DNA from: Streptomyces sp. MP131-18
GTDB taxonomy: Bacteria; Actinomycetota; Actinomycetes; Streptomycetales; Streptomycetaceae
Direction: 5' to 3'
NCBI RefSeq assembly: GCF_001984575.1
Contig: NZ_LZNS01000001.1
Span: 7,021,012 to 7,085,011, forward strand
Length of the DNA stretch: 64,000 nucleotides
The notes under the pieces were generated by a model that searched no databases, had not been told where the DNA came from, and saw nothing but the letters and a program-made list of their open reading frames with translations. Position numbers and translations under genes: made by a program. Positions 43,889 through 53,900 of this stretch are shown here, piece after piece. Each line of letters starts with the position of its first letter. Within the stretch, counting starts at the first letter, position 1.

Positions 43889-45121
43889 TCAGTACCGCAG
43901 CGCGGCGCTCAGCCGGCCCTCCGCGGCCGGCCTGCGCACGTCGTCCGCGGCCAGCAGGCCCAGCGCGTGCTCATGGATCTCCACGTCGTACGGGGCCAGT
44001 TCGCCGAGTCGCAGGGCGTGTTCCGGGCGGTCGCTGGCGAGCACGGCCACCCGCATGGCGACCTCCAGGTGCGCGCGCCAGGCCGCGATGCCCGGCGCGT
44101 CGGAACGCGGCAGCAGCGCCCCGCCGTACCGGCGGACCGCGCCGTCGGTGTCCCCCGCCTCCAGCGCGCGCAGCACGTCGAGCGCGTCGCAGGCCACGGG
44201 CGCGGTCAACGCGTAGGTCCGGGAGGCGATCCGGCCGCCGAGCGCCCGCCGCAGATGGGACACCTCCGCCTTGAACGTCGAGGCGGTGACCGGCCGGTCA
44301 CCGTAGACCGCCGCGCGCAGCCGCTCCGGCGACAGGCCCCTTGGGTGGAGGGCGAGCAGGGTGAGGATCTCCAACTGCCGGGGCCGCAGCCGGAGCGGCC
44401 GGCCGCCGCGGGCCGCGCGAGCGGTGCCGAGGCAGGTCAGCCGCACCGCGTCGGCTTCCCCCGCGCCGGGGCGCCGTTCGACGCTCCCGGCCTGGAGCCT
44501 TGCCTCGATGGCGGAGGCCAGCGTGCGCACGGTGGGCATGGCCAGCGGGTGCGAGCGGTCCCAGGTGCTGGAGAGGTCGAGGACGCCGAGCACCGTGCCG
44601 TCCGGGCCGTGGATGGGGGCGCAGTAGCAGACCCAGCCGTGCAGCGCGGCCACCAGGTGCTCGGCGGAGAACACGGTGCTCGGCCGACCGGTGCGCAGGG
44701 CGAGCGACAAGGCGTTGGTGCCCATGGCCTGCTCGTCCCATCGCCCGCCGGGCGCGAAGTTGACGAGTTCGGCGCGCCGGCGCATGACCCGCCCGCCCGC
44801 GGTCCACAGGATGGTGCCGGACTCGTCGGTGACGGCGGCGACGAAGCCCGCGTCGGCGACGGCGTGCAGTTCGTCGGCGAGCGCGTCGACCGGACTGCGC
44901 AGCACGGAGCCTGACCAGCGCGGGTGCACCGAGCCGCCGTCGCGCACCGGGGCGCTGTCGCGCAGCGGGTCCACGGTGCCCAGCGAACGGGCCCAGGAGT
45001 CGGCGACCTCGGGACGTACCGGCGGGCGGCCGCCGTGCGGCCCTCCCGACCCCGGCACCCAGCGGGCCCATTCCTCCTCAAGGGCGGTTCTGCGGTCCCG
45101 GAGTTCGGCTGACACAGACAT
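43889..45121 (-). CDS. GAF-domain transcriptional regulator of the aldehyde dehydrogenase
   Basis: 410 residues from ATG with GGGAGG close upstream. A GAF sensor lies at about 60-225 (NFAPGGRWDEQAMGTNALSL; GVLDLSSTWDRSHPL). A C-terminal OmpR-type winged helix (PLRLRPRQLEILTLLALHP; STFKAEVSHLRRALGG) binds DNA. It resembles the front end of AcoR but has no sigma-54 AAA domain. It is 110 bp upstream of, and codirectional with, the aldehyde dehydrogenase gene. The spacer to the divergent metallophosphoesterase (45122-45390) shows no other feature. Confidence 0.88.
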   Translation of the reverse strand: MSVSAELRDRRTALEEEWARWVPGSGGPHGGRPPVRPEVADSWARSLGTVDPLRDSAPVRDGGSVHPRWSGSVLRSPVDALADELHAVADAGFVAAVTDESGTILWTAGGRVMRRRAELVNFAPGGRWDEQAMGTNALSLALRTGRPSTVFSAEHLVAALHGWVCYCAPIHGPDGTVLGVLDLSSTWDRSHPLAMPTVRTLASAIEARLQAGSVERRPGAGEADAVRLTCLGTARAARGGRPLRLRPRQLEILTLLALHPRGLSPERLRAAVYGDRPVTASTFKAEVSHLRRALGGRIASRTYALTAPVACDALDVLRALEAGDTDGAVRRYGGALLPRSDAPGIAAWRAHLEVAMRVAVLASDRPEHALRLGELAPYDVEIHEHALGLLAADDVRRPAAEGRLSAALRY

Positions 45122-45390
45122 GGCCCTCCCCGACCTCGTCGTCGTTCGGAAGAGTCGTTCAGAAGACCCGCGCATTGTCCCGCAGAACGCGCCGCCCGGC
45201 ACCACCCCGGCGTGCTCCGGGGGGAGTGCTCCGGCACGGGTTCGCCGAACGTTTGCACCCGGGACCGTTCGGGGACGGCTGGTGTTATCCCAGGCAGCGG
45301 GCTGCGTTCAGCCTCGTCGCGCAGGATCAGCGCCGCGGCCGGCCGACGGCGCCGGCACCCGCGTCCGACGACTCACCGGAGTACCCCCGC

Positions 45391-47280
45391 ATGTTGAGTT
45401 TCCCCTCGCGAAAACACAGCAGCCTCCGCGTCGCCCTGACGGCCCTCACGACCCTCGCGGTCGCCGGAGGGGCCGCGGCGATCCCCACCACGTCCACCGC
45501 CACGCCGAACGCGGCGCCCAAGTCCTGGGACGAGACCGCCTACCGCGGCCAGGTCGAGGTCGTCCGCACGCCGGAAGGACCGGCCGACACCGAGTACCTG
45601 ACCGGCAAGGTCTTCGTCGATCAGGACCGCGACAGCGCGAGCGACCGCAGGGAACGCGGCCTCGCCGGCGTCGTCGTGTCGAACGGGCGCGACGTCGTGA
45701 CGACCGACCGCCACGGCCGCTACCGGCTGCCCGCCTACGACAACATGACGGTCTTCATCACCCAGCCCGCCGGCTACCAGGTGCCGGTGGACGAGTCGAA
45801 CGTCGCGCAGTTCCACTACAACCACCTGCCCGAGGGCTCGCCCGAGCTGCGCTACGGCGGCATCGCGCCCACCGGGCCCCTGCCGGACGCCGTGAACTTC
45901 CCGCTCGTGCGCAGCCAGCTCACCCGGGCGCAGGAACAGCACTGCGTCATCGCGGGCGACCTGCAGACCTACGACAGGACCGAGGTCGAGTACGCCCGCC
46001 AGGGCGCGATCAACGACCTCGCCGGGCGCCGCGACTACCAGGGCTGCGGCACCCTCTTCATCGGCGACGTCGTCGGCGACGACCTGTCGCTCTACCCGGA
46101 CGTCAAGGACCTCACGAGCCTGACCAACGGCCCGGCCAGGTTCCTGCCCGGCAACCACGACCTCGACTTCGACTCCGCCACCGCCGAGCACGCGTTCGAC
46201 ACCTTCCGTGCCCAGATGGCGCCCGCCTACTACTCCTACGACGTCGGCGACGTGCACATCGTGGCGCTCAACACCGTGCGCTACCCCTGCACCCCGGACG
46301 TCGACAACGCCGACGGCCGGCGCCCCGAGTGCGACGACCCGGAGAACTCGCCGCGGTACAACGGCCGGCTCGACGAGAATCAGCTCGCCTGGCTGGAGCA
46401 GGACCTGGCCGCGGTCGACGACGACAAGCTCGTCGTGGTCGCCGGCCACATCCCGCTGCTGACCTTCGCCGACGAGGGCAGCGCCATCCACCAGGTCGAC
46501 CAGGTCCGCGAGGTCTACGAGCTGCTGGAAGGCCGGGAGGCCGTCTCCGTCGCCGGGCACACCCACTCGATCGAGAACATGCGCACCGGCGACCTCGTAC
46601 AGGGCTGGCAGGACCTCTTCGGCGTCGAAGGGCTGCCGTTCCCGCACATCACCGCGGGCGCGATCTCCGGTGACTGGTACTCCGGCGAGCTGACCGAGAA
46701 CGGCTACCCCGTCGCGGTCGGGCGTGACGGCGGTCGGCCCGGCCTGCTCACCCTCGACATCAGGGGCGACTCGTTCCGGGAGCGCTACACGGTGACCGGC
46801 GAGAGCGACCGCGTGCAGACGCAGCTGGGCATCAACAGCCCCACCTACCGCGACTGGTACGCCGAGCGGCAGGCGTGGAACGACGACCCGCAGGGCGCAG
46901 CCCCCGAGCTGGGCGACCCGCACGTGGTGACCCGCGAGGACCTGGCCGGGCAGACCTGGCTCACCACCAACTTCTGGATGGGCTCCACCGGTTCCACGGT
47001 CGAGGTCGAGATCGACGGCCGCCGGGCCCGGGAGGCCACCCGCACGCAGGAGATGCGCGGCGAGGACCAGCTGATCGGGCCCGAGTGGTCCGACCCGCAC
47101 GCCGTCGCCCAGCAGCTGGTCCACGGCGGCAGCGTCGCCGACCGGACCATGCACCTGTGGCGCTTCGAGCTGCCCGCCGACCTCGGCACCGGTCGCCATC
47201 GCGCCGAAGTGACGGCGACCGACGCCCACGGCCGCGAGTACACCGACGTGCTGCACTTCCGCGTCGTCGACCAGCCGTAA
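45391..47280 (+). CDS. Secreted calcineurin-like metallophosphoesterase
   Basis: 629 residues with GGAG 10 nt upstream. A signal peptide (SSLRVALTALTTLAVAGGAAA) is followed by an N-terminal beta domain (SDRRERGLAGVVVSNGRDVVTT). The metal centre motifs are GDLQTYD, GDVVGDD, GNHDLDF, AGHIPLL and GHTHS. A C-terminal beta domain ends the protein. The three-part architecture (MetallophosN-core-MetallophosC) is known in secreted phosphoesterases of actinomycetes. Substrate unknown. It ends in a strong terminator. Confidence 0.92.
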   Translation: MLSFPSRKHSSLRVALTALTTLAVAGGAAAIPTTSTATPNAAPKSWDETAYRGQVEVVRTPEGPADTEYLTGKVFVDQDRDSASDRRERGLAGVVVSNGRDVVTTDRHGRYRLPAYDNMTVFITQPAGYQVPVDESNVAQFHYNHLPEGSPELRYGGIAPTGPLPDAVNFPLVRSQLTRAQEQHCVIAGDLQTYDRTEVEYARQGAINDLAGRRDYQGCGTLFIGDVVGDDLSLYPDVKDLTSLTNGPARFLPGNHDLDFDSATAEHAFDTFRAQMAPAYYSYDVGDVHIVALNTVRYPCTPDVDNADGRRPECDDPENSPRYNGRLDENQLAWLEQDLAAVDDDKLVVVAGHIPLLTFADEGSAIHQVDQVREVYELLEGREAVSVAGHTHSIENMRTGDLVQGWQDLFGVEGLPFPHITAGAISGDWYSGELTENGYPVAVGRDGGRPGLLTLDIRGDSFRERYTVTGESDRVQTQLGINSPTYRDWYAERQAWNDDPQGAAPELGDPHVVTREDLAGQTWLTTNFWMGSTGSTVEVEIDGRRAREATRTQEMRGEDQLIGPEWSDPHAVAQQLVHGGSVADRTMHLWRFELPADLGTGRHRAEVTATDAHGREYTDVLHFRVVDQP

Positions 47281-47296
47281 CGGCTCCGCACCCACC

Positions 47297-47331
47297 CGGG
47301 GGCCGCCACCGCACGCCGGTGGCGGCCCCCG
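47297..47331 (+). terminator. Hairpin after the metallophosphoesterase gene
   Basis: A perfect 15-bp stem (CGGGGGCCGCCACCG and its complement), loop CACGC, 17 bp past the stop. Confidence 0.85.
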
Positions 47332-47481
47332 CCGCATGCGCCGGCGCGGGGCCGCGGCAGCCGTCACCACCAGGAGGTAATTCGCGCCCGGGGGCTCGGC
47401 GAGGCGCGCGTTCTGCCCGACACTTCGTCGTACCACGTGGCCGGCGGCGTCCCGCGCGCGGCCGGCAGGGAGGAGATTCAC

Positions 47482-48273
47482 ATGCGTCGCATGGCCGTTC
47501 TGCCCGCCGCCGCGATCGTGGCGGGCGGTGTGCTCGCCGTCGGCGGTGGCGGGCCGCCGGAGCCGGAGACCGTACTGGAACGGGTCCAGGAACGCGGGGT
47601 CCTGCGGGTGTGCACCACCGGCGACTACCGCCCGTTCAGCCATCTGGACCCGCACACCGGGGAGTACGAGGGCATCGACGTCGACATGGCCCGGGACCTC
47701 GCCGGAAGCCTGGCCGTCGAGGCGGACTTCGTGCCGACGACCTGGGGCAGCCTGCTCGCGGACCTGACCGGCGGCGCCTGCGACATCTCCATGGGCGGTG
47801 TCTCGGTGACCCTGGACCGGGCGCGGGAGGCGTACTACAGCGTGCCGTACCTGACCGACGGCAAATCCCCGATCGCCCGCTGCGCCGACGCCGACCGCTA
47901 CCGGACGCTGGAGGACATCGACCGGCCGGGCGTGCGGGTCATCGTCAACCCCGGTGGGACGAACCAGCAGTTCGTCCAGGAGCACATCGACCGGGCCACC
48001 GTCGTCGTGCACCAGGACAACGTCACGATCTTCGAGGAGATCATCGCCGGACGCGCCGACGTCATGATCACCGACGGCAGCGAGACCCGCTACCAGTCCT
48101 CCCAGCACCCGGAACTGTGCGCGACCAACCCGGACGAGCCCTTCACCTTCGCCGAGAAGGGCTATCTGCTGCCGCAGGGCGAGGAAGAGTTCCAGGAGTA
48201 CGTCGACCAGTGGCTGCACCTGGCCCTCAACGACGGAACGTACGACGGCCACGCGGCGGACTGGTTCGACTGA
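47482..48273 (+). CDS. pheC: Secreted cyclohexadienyl (arogenate/prephenate) dehydratase, PheC-like
   Basis: 263 residues with GGAGGAG 7 nt upstream. An N-terminal signal (MRRMAVLPAAAIVAGGVLAVGGG) is present, with no clear lipobox Cys. The body is a periplasmic-binding-protein fold: GVLRVCTTGDYRPFS, DVDMARDLAGSL, DISMGGVSVTLDRAREAYYS and YLTDGKSPIARC. The last two are PheC-like rather than transporter-like. Such enzymes convert prephenate or arogenate to phenylpyruvate or phenylalanine outside the membrane. No ABC permease is adjacent, which also argues against a transport role. Confidence 0.78.
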   Translation: MRRMAVLPAAAIVAGGVLAVGGGGPPEPETVLERVQERGVLRVCTTGDYRPFSHLDPHTGEYEGIDVDMARDLAGSLAVEADFVPTTWGSLLADLTGGACDISMGGVSVTLDRAREAYYSVPYLTDGKSPIARCADADRYRTLEDIDRPGVRVIVNPGGTNQQFVQEHIDRATVVVHQDNVTIFEEIIAGRADVMITDGSETRYQSSQHPELCATNPDEPFTFAEKGYLLPQGEEEFQEYVDQWLHLALNDGTYDGHAADWFD

Positions 48274-48296
48274 GGACCGGCGCACCCGCCACCCGG

Positions 48297-48348
48297 GCAC
48301 GGGGACAGGCCGTCCGCACCCCCGCCGCCGGACGGCCTGTCCCCGTGC
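48297..48348 (+). terminator. Strong hairpin after the PheC-like gene
   Basis: A perfect 20-bp stem (GCACGGGGACAGGCCGTCCG and its complement) with a 12-nt loop, 24 bp past the stop. Confidence 0.88.
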
Positions 48349-48438
48349 ACGGTCCCCGAACACCGCGGAGGCGATGCTGCCATGCCCGATGTAAGAATCC
48401 CGCAAGAGCCGGTCAACCGCCGGACCGGCGCCCGCGCG

Positions 48439-49260
48439 TCACGGACCGGCTGCCGGGGCGAGGGCGTCGGCCAGCGGGGAACCCGGTTCCACGGTGTAGG
48501 CGATGAGCAGTTGGTCCGGCTCCTCTGGCAGGCTCAACGCCCGGTAGGGCAGCGTGAAGTCCCCGAGCCGCTCGTGGCGGAACCCGTAGGCGCCGTGCGT
48601 CTTGTTCTGCACGTGCTGCTCCGCCCATATGCGGCGGAACTCGGCACTGCACCCCGCGAGTTCGTCCACGAGCTCGGTCAGCGCCGTATCGTCGGGGCAG
48701 CGGCCGAAACCCATGCGCAGCCGCGCCGTGACGTTCCGCGCCTTCTCCTCCCAGTCCCGGAAGAAGCGGCGGGCGACCGGATTGAGGAAGACCTCGCGCA
48801 CCGCGTGGCGGCGCTCGGGCAGGACGGAGAAGACCTCCCCGAAGACCAGACGCGCCGGCCGGTTCCAGGCGAGTAACTCCGTACGGCGGCCGACGACATA
48901 TGCGGGAACGGCCGGCATCGAGTCGAGCAGCCGTTGCAGGCCGGGCACCGGCTGATCGGGACAGACCCGTGACGCCTCGCGGGAGGGCCTGGCCAGCCGG
49001 CACAGATGCGCCCGCTCGGCCTCCGCCAGCCGGAGGGCCCTGGCCACGGCGTTGAGCACCTCGGCGGACACCTTCTCGTTGCGCCCCTGTTCGAGCCGCA
49101 CGTAGTAGTCGGTCCCGATCCCGGCCAGCCTCGCCACCTCGTCCCGCCGCAGACCGGGCACGCGCCGCAGCCCCCCGTAGGTGGGCAGACCGACCTGGGC
49201 CGGGGTCAGCCGCGCGCGACGGGACTGGAGGAAGCCCCTCAACTCCGAACGCCGGTCCAT
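48439..49260 (-). CDS. XRE-family regulator with MmyB-like ligand domain and a TTA codon
   Basis: 273 residues from ATG (MDRRSELRGFL). The N-terminal HTH includes GLRRDEVARLAGIGTDYYVRLEQGR. The C-terminal half is the MmyB-like PAS-type ligand-binding domain (YVVGRRTELLAWNRPARLVF). Codon 129 is TTA (48874-48876), implying bldA control. It is divergent from the MFS-megasynthase genes across a 317-bp spacer, so it may regulate that locus. MmyB-type proteins can bind acyl chains, which would suit a lipopeptide-like product. Confidence 0.9.
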   Translation of the reverse strand: MDRRSELRGFLQSRRARLTPAQVGLPTYGGLRRVPGLRRDEVARLAGIGTDYYVRLEQGRNEKVSAEVLNAVARALRLAEAERAHLCRLARPSREASRVCPDQPVPGLQRLLDSMPAVPAYVVGRRTELLAWNRPARLVFGEVFSVLPERRHAVREVFLNPVARRFFRDWEEKARNVTARLRMGFGRCPDDTALTELVDELAGCSAEFRRIWAEQHVQNKTHGAYGFRHERLGDFTLPYRALSLPEEPDQLLIAYTVEPGSPLADALAPAAGP

Positions 49261-49431
49261 ACGGCGAACATACAGTTCACCTTCAACCCGTGGCACCACA
49301 CGCAGCACGGGCGCACGGCGGCGGGAGTCGACACCGAACGCGCGCGGAATCCCCGGATCGACTCCGCCGTATCCCCATGACATGATCGGAGACCGGCCGT
49401 CGCCGACATCCAGAAGCTGGAGAGGGCCCTC

Positions 49432-49581
49432 GTGCGTGACAAGGACAGCCTCGCGGAACGTGACGAGGAGCGCCGGGTCGCGGGCCAGGACACCGGGCGG
49501 CGCGGCGTCGTCCGCCCCCGGACCCGCCCTGCGCGAGCGGGGGTTCCGTTCGCTCCGGCGGAACCGGCCTTCCGGCCATGA
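49432..49581 (+). CDS. Possible small protein or gene fragment upstream of the MFS gene
   Basis: A 49-codon frame from GTG with GGAGAGGG 6 nt upstream, ending in TGA that overlaps the MFS ATG (ATGA). It encodes a charged helix (MRDKDSLAERDEERR) with strongly GC-biased third positions. Coding-like sequence also extends a few codons before the GTG. It matches nothing I know. It could be a leader peptide coupled to MFS translation, or the tail of a lost gene. Confidence 0.3.
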   Translation: MRDKDSLAERDEERRVAGQDTGRRGVVRPRTRPARAGVPFAPAEPAFRP

Positions 49582-50918
49582 GCCCGAGCACTGAACTGAC
49601 CCGGCCCCGGGAGCCGGTGGAAGGGCCGGACCGGAAGTTCCGGGTGCTCGCGGGCGCCTACGGGGTCTCCACCTATGGCAACTACCTGAACCTGATCGCG
49701 CTCGGACTGTTCGCCTACGAGGTCACCGGTACGGCGTTCGGCGTGGGCGCGGTGATGGTGCTGCGGTTGTTCTGCGGGTTCGCCGCGGGTCTGGCCGCGG
49801 GGGCGGTGATGGCCAGGGTGAGCCGCCGGAGCGTCATGATCTGGGCGGATGTCGCCCAGGGGACCGCCATGATCATGCTGGCGCTCGCCGCCGAACGCGC
49901 GCCGCTGTGGCTGCTGGCCGCGGCGGCGATGGTGCTGGGCGCGGGGAACACGCTGTTCACCGTGGGCCTGCGCAGCGCGGTTCCGGCCCTCGTCGGCCAC
50001 GAGGCGCGTGGCCGGGCGAACAGCCTGCTGGTCACCTCCCGTTCCCTGGCCACGGTGCTCGGGTTCGCCTCGGCGGCCCCGGTGATCGCGCTGGGGGGTT
50101 ACTCGCTCGCGTTCGCCTTCAACGCCGCGAGCTTCGCCGTATCCGCCGTGGCGCTGTGGGTGTTGTTCCCGCGCGCGGACGACGAGCCCGGTGCTGACCA
50201 CGACGGCACGGCCGGCACGGTCGGCGAGGACGGCGCGGAGGACGGCGCGGAGCAGGGCGCGGAGAAGGGCGTGCTGGCGGGGAAGCGCTCCCGGTGGCGC
50301 CTCGCGAGAAGTCTCCCCGCTCTCCTCATGGGCATGATCGCGCTGAGAGGGCTGGACGCACTGGCGTCCTCCTCGCACAACGTCGCCCTGCCCGTGGTCG
50401 CCCATGACTCCGCTCCCGACGAGCCCGCTGTGTTCATGGCCCAGTTCTGGGCGGCATGGGCGGTCGGCACCGTTCTCGCCCAGCTCGTGCTCAGACGCCG
50501 GTGGGGCGAAGCGGCCTGGGGGGAGCGCGCGTTCGCCCTCGGCACCTGCGCCATGTCGCTCTCGTTCATCGCCGCGTTCCTGGGACTCCCGGCGGTCGCG
50601 CTGGTCGTGGCCGCCGCGTCGGCGGGGTTCGCGGACGGCTGGACCGAGACCGTCTACACCTCGCGCCTCCAGATGGCGTCCGCCCGGCAGCGCGACCGGC
50701 TCTTCGGACTGTCCGCCACCGTGGAGCAGTCCGGGTTCGCGCTGGGCACGGTGGCCGCCGCGGCTGCGTTGGAAAGAGTGCCCGCACTGGCCGTTGTGGC
50801 CGTCTTCCACGGAGCGGCCGTATGCGGAGCGCTCGTTCTGCTGCGGGCCACGGCCGGCAGGCGCGGCGCAGACCGTCTGCGGCGGGCGCGATTGCCCGCG
50901 GCCGATCAGAGGAGATGA
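49578..50918 (+). CDS. Major facilitator superfamily exporter (EntS-like)
   Basis: 446 residues with about 12 hydrophobic segments split by a charged central loop (about 200-235, rich in Gly-Ala-Glu-Asp). Helix 1-3 region: NYLNLIALGLFAYEVTGTAFGVGAVMVLRLFCG, quoted here only as the 33-residue zone near residues 38-70, resembles EntS/multidrug proteins of the MFS_3 group. Its stop overlaps an ATG, and the megasynthase starts 6 bp later, so the two are cotranscribed. It probably exports the hybrid peptide product and gives self-protection. Confidence 0.88.
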   Translation: MSPSTELTRPREPVEGPDRKFRVLAGAYGVSTYGNYLNLIALGLFAYEVTGTAFGVGAVMVLRLFCGFAAGLAAGAVMARVSRRSVMIWADVAQGTAMIMLALAAERAPLWLLAAAAMVLGAGNTLFTVGLRSAVPALVGHEARGRANSLLVTSRSLATVLGFASAAPVIALGGYSLAFAFNAASFAVSAVALWVLFPRADDEPGADHDGTAGTVGEDGAEDGAEQGAEKGVLAGKRSRWRLARSLPALLMGMIALRGLDALASSSHNVALPVVAHDSAPDEPAVFMAQFWAAWAVGTVLAQLVLRRRWGEAAWGERAFALGTCAMSLSFIAAFLGLPAVALVVAAASAGFADGWTETVYTSRLQMASARQRDRLFGLSATVEQSGFALGTVAAAAALERVPALAVVAVFHGAAVCGALVLLRATAGRRGADRLRRARLPAADQRR

Positions 50919-50923
50919 CTCGC

Positions 50924-53900
50924 ATGGAACGCCTCCGGGGACAAGCGGAATGCCGTGGCCCCGAGCCGGCTCGCACCGAGGACGATCCGCGTGACGCGGT
51001 GCGGGCGTTGCTGCGAGCCGCTCGGGCCGCCTCCGGCGCGGCAGTCGTCACCGTCGCCGCGGACGGCACGAAGACGTCCCAGACCTACCCCGAACTGCTC
51101 GATGGCGCACGCCGCTTGCTCACGGGGCTGCGGACACGCGGGATGCGGGCCGGGGACACCGTCGTGCTGTGCGGACTGCCACTGGAGGAGTTCTTCCCCG
51201 CCTTCTGGGCCTGCGTGCTCGGCGGCGCCCGGCCCGTGGCCATCGCGGAGCACCCCGCGCCGGGCTCCCCGGCTCTGGAACGGCTGCTGCACGCCCACCG
51301 ACTGCTGGGCCGTCCGCTCGTGGTCAGTGACGCGTCCGGTGCGGCGGCGCTCGCCAGGACCGCACCCGAGCTGCGCGTCGCGGTCGCGCGGGACTGCCGG
51401 GACGCGCCGCCTGCGGCGGAGCAGGACGGGCCGGACGATTCCGGGACCGCCCTGCTGATGCTCTCGTCCGGCAGCACCGGAGTGCCCAAGGCCGCGCGGC
51501 TGACGCACACCGGCCTCGCGGACTTCGCGGCGAGCAGCAGGCGGATACTCGACGTCCGGCCGGACGACACCATGGTGAACTGGCTGCCGGTCGACCACAG
51601 CGGCGCGTTTCTGCTCTACCACGTGCTCGCCGTCTTCGTCGGCTGTACCAACGTCCACGCCGCCACGGAACGGGTCCTGGCCGATCCCCTGCGGTGGCTC
51701 GACCTCCTCCACGAGCACCGGGCGCGGCACGGCTGGGCGCCGACCTTCGCCTACGAGCTCGTCGCGGACGCACTCGCCGAGCAGCGGACCGGTCCCCAGG
51801 AGGGGCGCTGGGATCTCGGCGGCCTCAAGTCCCTTGTCTGTGGCGGAGAACGGGTCGTTCTGCCGGTGCTGCGCCGCTTCCTCGACGCGACGGCCCCTTA
51901 CGGTGTCCGCGAGCGGCACGTCGTCCCGGTGTGGGGCATGGCGGAGACGGTCACGGCGTGTACCTACGGCCGACTCGACCTGCCGGGCACCGTGTTCCGA
52001 CTGCTCAAGAGCAGCCTGGGCGGCGAACTGGTGCGGGCCGCCGAGCAGACGCCGGACGACGAGTGCGTGACCTTCGTCGCCTCCGGCTCGCCCGCGCACG
52101 GCGTCACCCTTCGCATCGTCGACGAGAGCGGAGACCTCTCGCCACCGGGCCGCATCGGGCGGCTCCAGGTCCACTCACCCGCGCGTCTCACCCCGGGCTA
52201 CGCGCATAGCCCCGAGGCGGACGCGGAGGCGTTCCCCACCGGACCGGACTGGCTGGACACCGGCGATCTGGCCTTTCTCGACGGCGGTCAGGTCGTCATC
52301 ACCGGCCGGCGCAAGGACGTGATCATCCTCAACGGGCACAACGTCTACTGCCACGAGGTCGAGGAGGTCGTCACCGCCGTCGCGGGCGTCGGGCAGGGGG
52401 AGGTGGCGGCCTGCGGCATCCCGAGCCGGGATCGCGGCACGGAGGAGCTGGCCGTCTTCTTCGTCAGCAGGGGCGCCGCCGAGGACGCACGGATCGACCG
52501 CGAGGTGCGGGCCGCGCTCTTCGGCCGGCTCCGGCTCACCGCGGCCCACGTCGTGTCCGTCGCGCCCGGCGATTTTCCGAGGACGCCCGCCGGCAAGGTG
52601 CGCCGCGCCGCGCTCAGGGACCGCCTGACGGACGGCGGGCCCGGCCAGGACACCTCCCCGCCCGCCCGGCCGGACCACGACGCGGTGGTGCGGATCGTGC
52701 GGGAGGAGCTGGGCGTGGTGCTGGGCCGCCCGGCCGGGGCGGATGTGCCGTTCTACGACCTCGGCCTGAACTCCGCCCTGCTCGTGCGCCTGCGGGCCCG
52801 GCTGGCGGAGCGGCTCGGGACGACGATCGACCGGACCGCGCTCTTCGAGCACCCGACGGCCACCGCGCTCGCCGCGCATCTGTCCGGCGGCATCGGGGTG
52901 CAGGCCGCGCCCGCCAGGACCGCGCCCGCCCCGGCGGACGCCGCCGACCGGCGCGTCGCGGTCATCGGGTTCTCGTTCCGCTTCCCTGGCGCGGATTCGG
53001 CGGAACGGTTCTGGGCCAACCTGAGCGACGGGGTGAGCAGTGTCCTGACCTTCGGCGAGGAGGAGCTCGCCGAGGCGGGCCTGACCCCGGAGCAGCGGCG
53101 CGCCCACGACCTCGTGCCCGTCGGCGGGATACTCGACGGCGTCGACGAGTTCGACGGCGGCTTCTTCGGCATGAGCCCCCGCGAGGCCGAACGCACGCAC
53201 CCCGCCCACCGGTTGTTCCTGGAGTGCTGCCACCGCGCGCTCGAGGACGGCGGGTACGCGGCCACCGATTCCGACGAAACGGTGGGGGTGTTCGCGGGCT
53301 CCGGCATGAACCTGTACGACCACCAGCAGTCGCACGAGCCGTCCGGCCCTTACGACGCGGCGGACCCCGCCGCCGGCATGCAGCGGGCCATCGCCCAGCA
53401 GCCGGACTTCCTCGCCACCCGGGTCGCCTACCGCCTCGGGCTGAAGGGGCCGGCCATCGGCGTGCAGACGGCGTGTTCCACCTCACTGGTCGCCGTTCAC
53501 CTGGCCGCGCAGGCGGTGCTGAGCGGCGAGACGGATCTGGCGCTCGCGGGCGCCGCGGCCGTGCACCACCCCCAGCGGACCGGCTACCGCAGCCACCCCG
53601 GCTCGATCCTCTCGCCCACCGGACGCTGCCGGGCCTTCGACGCCGAGGCCGACGGCACCGTCGGCGGCAACGGCGTGGCCGCCGTGCTGCTCAAGCGGCT
53701 CGACCGGGCGCTGGCCGACGGGGACACCGTGCACGCGGTGATCCTCGGCTCCGCGGTCAACAACGACGGCTCGCGCAAGGTCGGCTTCACCGCGCCCGGC
53801 GTCGCCGGACAGGTCGATGTCGTGCGCCAGGCCCTGCGGCGGGCGGACGTGCCCGCGGAGACCATCTCCTACGTGGAGGCACACGGCACCGGCACCGCGC

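Noticed and set aside
45373..48405. 1010-codon antisense frame over the metallophosphoesterase and PheC-like genes
   Set aside because: It crosses two clear genes and two terminators and has no recognisable domain, so it is a shadow of the codon bias.
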